From Terriglobus albidus (GTDB taxonomy: Bacteria; Acidobacteriota; Terriglobia; Terriglobales; Acidobacteriaceae): a stretch of 64,000 nt of DNA. The notes under the pieces are model-generated. The model was not told the origin of the DNA and did not search any database. It saw nothing but the letters and a program-made list of their open reading frames with translations. Where the stretch lies: NCBI RefSeq assembly GCF_008000815.1, contig NZ_CP042806.1, positions 1,488,001 to 1,552,000 of the forward strand, given 5' to 3'. The stretch's first letter is position 1. The number at the start of each line of letters is the position of its first letter. This document shows positions 59,803-64,000 of the stretch, one piece after another. The translations under genes and the position numbers were made by a program.

Positions 59803-61008
59803 TTGCTCACCTTCACCCAAGCACTCGACCTCGTCCTCGAACATTCCCGAAGCTTCCCCGCACCCGCTGTCGAATCTATCCCTTTGGAACAAGCCCTGGG
59901 CCGCACGCTTGCAGCTCAACTGCTTGCCGACCGCGACCAGCCGCCCTTCCACCGCTCCACCCGCGACGGCTATGCCGTTGACGCAGCAAGTTTCAGCCGC
60001 GACCGGCAGGCGAAGGTGACCGGTTTCCTTCCTGCCGGAAAAGTCTGGCAGGGAAGTGCGATTGCCCCCGGAGAGACGGTTGAGATCATGACCGGCGCCC
60101 CTGTCCCGCCAGGCGCCGACGCCGTGGTGATGCTTGAACACGTCGAGCGTTCCGGGGATCGCATCTCGCTCTCTTCAGACCGCACCCTTCGTCCTGGAGA
60201 GAATGTCGTTCCCGCAGGTTCTGAGGCCGTCGCAGGCCAGAGTATCCTGCCTGCAGGCGCCCGTCTTGGCTCAGCTGAGATAGGTCTGGCGGCCAGTGTC
60301 GGCGGCAGTCGGCTCTGGGTGTACGCACAACCCTCCGTCGCGATCCTCGCTACCGGCGACGAGCTGGTGACCGTCGAGGAGACTCCGCTTCCACACCAGA
60401 TCCGCAATTCCAACACGCACACGCTCGCGGCACTGGTTCGCGAGGCAGGCGGCATTCCATCGGCTTTGCCCATCGCTGCCGATACCCGCGATTCTCTTCG
60501 TGATCTCTTGCTCCAGGCCCGTTCCCACGATCTGGTCCTGCTCTCCGGAGGGGTCTCGGCCGGCAAACACGACCTCGTCGAGGAAGTACTCGCCGAGCTT
60601 GGCGCCGAGTTCTACTTCACCGGTGTTTCCATCCAACCCGGTAAACCCGCTGTCTTTGGCCGCCTGCACAATGGCCCATACTTCTTCGGGCATCCAGGCA
60701 ATCCCGTCTCCACACAGGTCACCTTCCTGCTCTTTGCCGCGCCCATGCTTCGAGCCCTAGGCGGACAGTCAAACCTGTCGCCACTCTTTGCGCAGGCGGC
60801 TGCGGCTGAGCCGATGACGCACAAACCCGGCCTCACCCGCTTCTTGCCGGCTCACCTCGAATCATCACTGACTCCCACGGTTCGCCTGGTGCCCTGGCAG
60901 GGTTCGGGAGACCTCGCAGCAAACGCCCGCGCCAACTGCTACGCCGTTCTTCCCGCGGACCAGGAGAGGATCCCGCAAGGCGATCCAGTCACGCTCCTGC
61001 TACGCTAG
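59803..61008 (+). CDS. moeA: Molybdopterin molybdotransferase
   Basis: Inserts molybdate into adenylylated molybdopterin, the last step of molybdenum cofactor synthesis. Seen: TFTQALDLVLEHSRSF, LEQALGRTLAAQLLADRDQP, FHRSTRDGYAV (conserved S-x-x-D-G-Y/F-A), EIMTGAPVPPGADAVVMLEH, VAILATGDELV, RNSNTHTLAAL, LLSGGVSAGKHDLV and VSIQPGKPAVFG and GHPGNPVSTQVTF. 401 residues is normal. The TTG at 59803 is chosen since GGGAGC lies 7 bases upstream and the domain starts there; the longer frame runs through repeat DNA. moaC follows after 7 bases. Confidence 0.94.
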   Translation: MLTFTQALDLVLEHSRSFPAPAVESIPLEQALGRTLAAQLLADRDQPPFHRSTRDGYAVDAASFSRDRQAKVTGFLPAGKVWQGSAIAPGETVEIMTGAPVPPGADAVVMLEHVERSGDRISLSSDRTLRPGENVVPAGSEAVAGQSILPAGARLGSAEIGLAASVGGSRLWVYAQPSVAILATGDELVTVEETPLPHQIRNSNTHTLAALVREAGGIPSALPIAADTRDSLRDLLLQARSHDLVLLSGGVSAGKHDLVEEVLAELGAEFYFTGVSIQPGKPAVFGRLHNGPYFFGHPGNPVSTQVTFLLFAAPMLRALGGQSNLSPLFAQAAAAEPMTHKPGLTRFLPAHLESSLTPTVRLVPWQGSGDLAANARANCYAVLPADQERIPQGDPVTLLLR

Positions 61009-61015
61009 GCCTGTC

Positions 61016-61480
61016 ATGAGCAAACTCTCTCACTACGACGATGCCGGCCAGGCACATATGGTGGACGTCTCCGCCAAGTCTCAGACCCGCCGTGAAGCAA
61101 TCGCAGAGGCATTCGTGGAGCTCTCTGCCCAGACGCTCGAAGCTCTGCCGCAGAACCCCAAAGGCAATCCTCTCGAAGTAGCCCGCTTCGCCGGCATCCA
61201 GGCCGCCAAGCAGACTTCGACATTGATTCCTATGTGCCATCCGCTGCCGCTCAGCTACGTCGACATCGCAACAGAGATTGAGCCGGAAGGCATCCGCGTC
61301 CGCGCAACAGCAGCCACCGTCGCCGGCACCGGCGTCGAGATGGAAGCCATGACCGCAGCCTCCATCGCCGCACTCACCATCTACGACATGACCAAAGCCC
61401 TGGACAAAGGCATCCGCATCCGCCACGTCCAACTGATCGCCAAATCCGGCGGCAAAAGCGGCGAGTGGCACCGCGAGTAA
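61016..61480 (+). CDS. moaC: Cyclic pyranopterin monophosphate synthase
   Basis: Works with MoaA to convert GTP to cyclic pyranopterin monophosphate, the first stage of molybdenum cofactor synthesis. Seen: LSHYDDAGQAHMVDVSAKSQ, TRREAIAEAFVEL, GIQAAKQTSTLIPMCHPLPL, VEMEAMTAASIAALTIYDM and the catalytic TKALDKG segment. 154 residues is typical. It is probably co-transcribed with moeA. A repeat-rich gap of 169 bases separates it from the convergent efflux gene. Confidence 0.95.
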   Translation: MSKLSHYDDAGQAHMVDVSAKSQTRREAIAEAFVELSAQTLEALPQNPKGNPLEVARFAGIQAAKQTSTLIPMCHPLPLSYVDIATEIEPEGIRVRATAATVAGTGVEMEAMTAASIAALTIYDMTKALDKGIRIRHVQLIAKSGGKSGEWHRE

Positions 61481-61494
61481 CAGCAGTCTTCCGC

Positions 61495-61529
61495 TTGTCA
61501 TCCTGAGCAAAGCGAAGGACCCGCTTCAC
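61495..61529. repeat. GTCATCCTGAGC-type repeat, copy 4
   Basis: TTGTCATCCTGAGCAAAGCG then AAGGACCCGCTTCA; same type as 28266, 49561 and 54785. Confidence 0.55.
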
Positions 61530-61560
61530 AGGTGTGGCTCGATCCTTCACGTCGCCACGA

Positions 61561-61623
61561 CACCGGGTGCCCCACATACGCGAAGCTTATGTGGGATATT
61601 CGAGCGACGCTCGAACCGCTTTT
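61561..61623. repeat. GGGTGCCCC hairpin repeat, copy 6
   Basis: CACCGGGTGCCCCACATACG then CGAAGCTTATGTGGG, and a second hairpin TTCGAGC / GCTCGAA, ending CCGCTTTT. It lies between the convergent moaC and efflux genes. Confidence 0.6.
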
Positions 61624-61626
61624 CCC

Positions 61627-61649
61627 TATTCAACCATTCAACCAACTTG
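61627..61649. repeat. Octamer repeat abutting the efflux gene stop codon
   Basis: CTATTCAACCATTCAACCAA then CTT: degenerate ATTCAACC units ending at the minus-strand stop codon, as at der (50441-50466). Confidence 0.5.
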
Positions 61650-64000
61650 CTACACCTCGGGCGTCTCCTCCAACGCCACCTGCGCATTCTTTCCCTCAAA
61701 CGTGGCATACACCACAGGTAAGAGAATCAACGTCAACGCTGTAGAGCTCACCAACCCCCCAATCACCACAATCGCCAGCGGCCTCTGAATCTCCGATCCT
61801 GGTCCCGAGGCAAACAGGAAGGGAACCAGGCCTAACGCCGCCACAGTCGCTGTCATCATCACCGGACGGAAGCGCAGACGCGTCCCTTGTCGTATGGCAT
61901 CCTCCTGTGACAGACCTTCCTGGCGTAATTTGCGGATATAGCTCACCAGCACTACGCCGTTCAATACAGCGATACCCCACAGCGCGATAAAGCCGACCGA
62001 TGCTGGTACTGAGAGATACTCGCCGGAGAGAAACAGTCCCAGAATGCCGCCAATCGAAGCCAGTGGAAGCACCGTGATGATCAGTGCGGCAAAGCGAACC
62101 GATTTGAACAAGATGAACAGCAGGAAGAAGATCGCCGCAATCGTGATCGGCACAATAATCATCAGGTGGTGCAGCGCCCGCTCCATGTTGTGAAACTGCC
62201 CGCCCCACTCGATGTAATAGCCTGCCGGCAACTGCACCTGCTGATTCACCTTCTGCTGCAACTCGGCGACATATCCACCAAGATCACGATCCTGCACATT
62301 CACACCCACCACAATGCGGCGCTTGCCCATATTGCGGTTGATCAGCGCAGGGCCCTCGACGACCTTCACGGCAGCAAGATCTTTGAGCGGCACACGCGGT
62401 CCATCCGGCGAGCTAACCTGCAACTGCCGTATATCTTCGAGCGAATCGCGCAGGTTGGCGGGAAGGCGCACTACACTCGCGAAGCGCCGCTCTCCCTCGT
62501 AGACCTCCGTGGCTGACTTGCCTGCAATTGCTGTCTCGATGACATCATTCACATCCGAGGCATTCAAGCCATACCGTGCAATCGCTCCACGGTCGATGTC
62601 GATCGTCAGGTACTGCTGGCCGCCCACGCGGTCTACGCGCGTATCCTGCGTCCCTTGGATGCCTGTGGCCACTTTCGCAATCTGGTTTGCTTTTTCTACC
62701 AGCAGTCCAAGGTCATCGCCGTACAACATCACCGCGACATCCGCTCGCACACCTGAGACCATCTCATCCACACGATCGCTGATCGGCTGAGACATCACCA
62801 GGTTGATGCCCGGCAGCTTTGCCAGATTCTCGCGGATCTCCTCCGCGATCTTGTCCTGTGTCATGCCGCGTGGGCGCTCATCAAACGGCGTCAGCGACGT
62901 GAGCACATCGGCCTCGTTCGGCCCGGCTGGGTCGGCAGGCGATTCGCCGCGTCCTACGCGCGAGACCACGTTCTCCACACCCTTCACGCTCATGATGAAT
63001 TTCTGCATCTGGCCTTCCATGCGCAGTGACTCTTCCAGAGAGATGTTCGGCACGCGGTCTGCATTCGGCGACAGCGTGCCCTCCTGCATCTCCGGAATGA
63101 ACGAGGTTCCCAGGAAGGGAACGAGCGACAGCGATCCGAAGAAGGCAAGCACAACACCGGCGACCAGTACTTTGCGATGCCCCAGTGCCCAGTTCAGAAT
63201 GCTCGTATACGGCTTGCGCAGCCATCGCACCAGCCAGGTATCGTTTTCTGAGCCGCCTTTCAGCAGATACGACGATAGGATCGGTGACAGCGTCAAACTC
63301 AACACCAGCGAGATGCCTAACGCGATGGCAATGGTGTATGCCAGCGGAGCGAACATCTTGCCTTCCATCCCCTCCAGCGTCATCAGTGGAAGAAAGACAA
63401 GGATGATGATGGTCACACCGAAGAGCGTCGGTGTCGCGACTTCCTGCGTCGCATCCAGAACGAGGCGCAGCTTCGAAGGTTTTTCCTCGCTATGTACATG
63501 ATCGTGGTTGTGGCTCAGGCGTGCGAAGACGTTCTCCACCACCACCACCGATCCATCCACCATCAGGCCGATGGCAATCGCCAGACCACCCAGCGACATC
63601 AGGTTCGCCGAGAGGTGGATATTGTTCATCACCAGGAAGGTCAGCAACGGCGTCAGGATCAGGTTGGCACTGACGATCAGGCTCGACCGCAGATCACCAA
63701 GAAACAGGAACAGGATCACGACGACGAAGACGATGCCTTCGCCCAGCACCTCGGTTACGGTATGAATCGCCGCATCCACCAGTTGCGAACGGTCATAGTA
63801 AGGCGCCAGTTGCAGACCGCCGGGAATCATGTGCTTGCCGTTGATCTCCGCCACGCGCTCTTTCACGCGGCTTACGATCTCTTTGGCGTTGCCTCCGCTC
63901 GTCATCAACACCACTCCGCCTACAGCTTCGGTGTATCCGTTTTTCACCATGGCGCCATAGCGGACCTCGGTCCCGATGCGCACCGTCGCTACATCGCGCA
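61650..64000 (-). CDS. HME-RND heavy-metal efflux pump, CzcA/CusA family (5' truncated by window)
   Basis: Proton-driven inner-membrane pump for heavy-metal cations, normally working with a CusB/CzcB adaptor and CusC/CzcC outer-membrane channel. The frame stays open to base 64000 (RDVATVRIG), so the first 250 or so residues are missing from the window; about 783 residues are visible. Seen: GVVLMTSGGNAKEIVSRVKE, LRSSLIVSANLILTPLLTFL, LSLGGLAIAIGLMVDGSVVV then VENVFARL (the CzcA-type membrane segment 4), EEKPSKLRLVLDAT, SFIPEMQEGTL, GGQYLTIDIDRGAIARYGL and PAGYYIEWGGQFHNMERALH. The C-terminus is intact. Metal specificity cannot be set from this part. Confidence 0.93.
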   Translation of the reverse strand, partial: RDVATVRIGTEVRYGAMVKNGYTEAVGGVVLMTSGGNAKEIVSRVKERVAEINGKHMIPGGLQLAPYYDRSQLVDAAIHTVTEVLGEGIVFVVVILFLFLGDLRSSLIVSANLILTPLLTFLVMNNIHLSANLMSLGGLAIAIGLMVDGSVVVVENVFARLSHNHDHVHSEEKPSKLRLVLDATQEVATPTLFGVTIIILVFLPLMTLEGMEGKMFAPLAYTIAIALGISLVLSLTLSPILSSYLLKGGSENDTWLVRWLRKPYTSILNWALGHRKVLVAGVVLAFFGSLSLVPFLGTSFIPEMQEGTLSPNADRVPNISLEESLRMEGQMQKFIMSVKGVENVVSRVGRGESPADPAGPNEADVLTSLTPFDERPRGMTQDKIAEEIRENLAKLPGINLVMSQPISDRVDEMVSGVRADVAVMLYGDDLGLLVEKANQIAKVATGIQGTQDTRVDRVGGQQYLTIDIDRGAIARYGLNASDVNDVIETAIAGKSATEVYEGERRFASVVRLPANLRDSLEDIRQLQVSSPDGPRVPLKDLAAVKVVEGPALINRNMGKRRIVVGVNVQDRDLGGYVAELQQKVNQQVQLPAGYYIEWGGQFHNMERALHHLMIIVPITIAAIFFLLFILFKSVRFAALIITVLPLASIGGILGLFLSGEYLSVPASVGFIALWGIAVLNGVVLVSYIRKLRQEGLSQEDAIRQGTRLRFRPVMMTATVAALGLVPFLFASGPGSEIQRPLAIVVIGGLVSSTALTLILLPVVYATFEGKNAQVALEETPEV

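Overview
The window looks like chromosomal DNA of an acidobacterium of class Terriglobia (Terriglobus, Granulicella or Edaphobacter relatives). This rests on two Oar-type TonB-dependent receptor-like proteins, a VWFA-related protein of the type first named from Acidobacteria, a GC-rich coding style, and many short palindromic intergenic repeats. No 16S rRNA gene is present, so the assignment is inference. The first gene (TonB-dependent receptor) and the last gene (CzcA/CusA efflux pump) are cut by the window edges.

Layout. 1-3.1 kb: Oar-type receptor, followed by a 254-bp element bounded by inverted repeats. 3.6-6.6 kb (minus): panB-panC-coaBC, making pantothenate and then 4'-phosphopantetheine. 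6.7-9.5 kb: GH28 polygalacturonase-like enzyme behind a LacI-type operator, then a FUSC membrane protein. 9.8-16.3 kb: kdsC-type phosphatase, a 1461-residue Lhr helicase, a small Cys-rich DUF5522 protein, a secreted TPR protein. 16.5-18.2 kb: MarR regulator with a palindromic operator, divergent from DUF899 and VOC genes. 18.4-25.1 kb (minus): DUF5666 protein, an Oar-like barrel protein with no recognisable plug, and a VWFA protein in one likely transcription unit. 25.2-28.2 kb: VIT-family transporter and egtB-egtD for ergothioneine. 28.4-29.8 kb: an IS110-family (IS1111-type) insertion sequence inside a REP-like palindrome. 30-33.2 kb: GH27 alpha-galactosidase, VOC protein, secreted metallo-beta-lactamase-fold protein.

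33.2-37.6 kb is the most accessory-looking part. A solitary 1.19-kDa-residue-scale (about 1189 residues) SIR2-domain protein with defence-sirtuin architecture lies next to a tRNA-Pro gene, with a small unassigned gene and an AT-richer stretch beside it. 37.7-39.3 kb: TetR regulator and SDR oxidoreductase sharing a TAGAC-N6-GTCTA type operator. 39.4-44.1 kb (minus): DUF3108 protein and the waaA-lpxK-waaC-ICMT cluster for the Kdo/lipid A core. 44.2-49.5 kb: two tandem gene pairs of unknown paralogues around a GNAT acetyltransferase and trmFO. 49.8-55.8 kb: Der GTPase with a long basic N-terminal extension, DinG-like helicase, rhamnogalacturonan acetylesterase-like enzyme. 56.2-58.3 kb: queD-queE-DUF2007-queC for 7-deazaguanine (queuosine precursor) synthesis. 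58.4-61.5 kb: a TPR protein and moeA-moaC for molybdenum cofactor. 61.65-64 kb: HME-RND efflux pump, incomplete.

Intergenic DNA is dense with at least five families of short repeats (GGGTGCCCC hairpins, CACCCTCGC hairpins, a GTCATCCTGAGC type, a GTTGAATG octamer abutting minus-strand stop codons, and an AACTAGC heptamer). The best candidates for something undescribed are the SIR2 protein, the plugless receptor/VWFA/DUF5666 unit, and the IS1111 element with its probable guide RNA. No CRISPR array, prophage, rRNA or metabolite riboswitch was seen.
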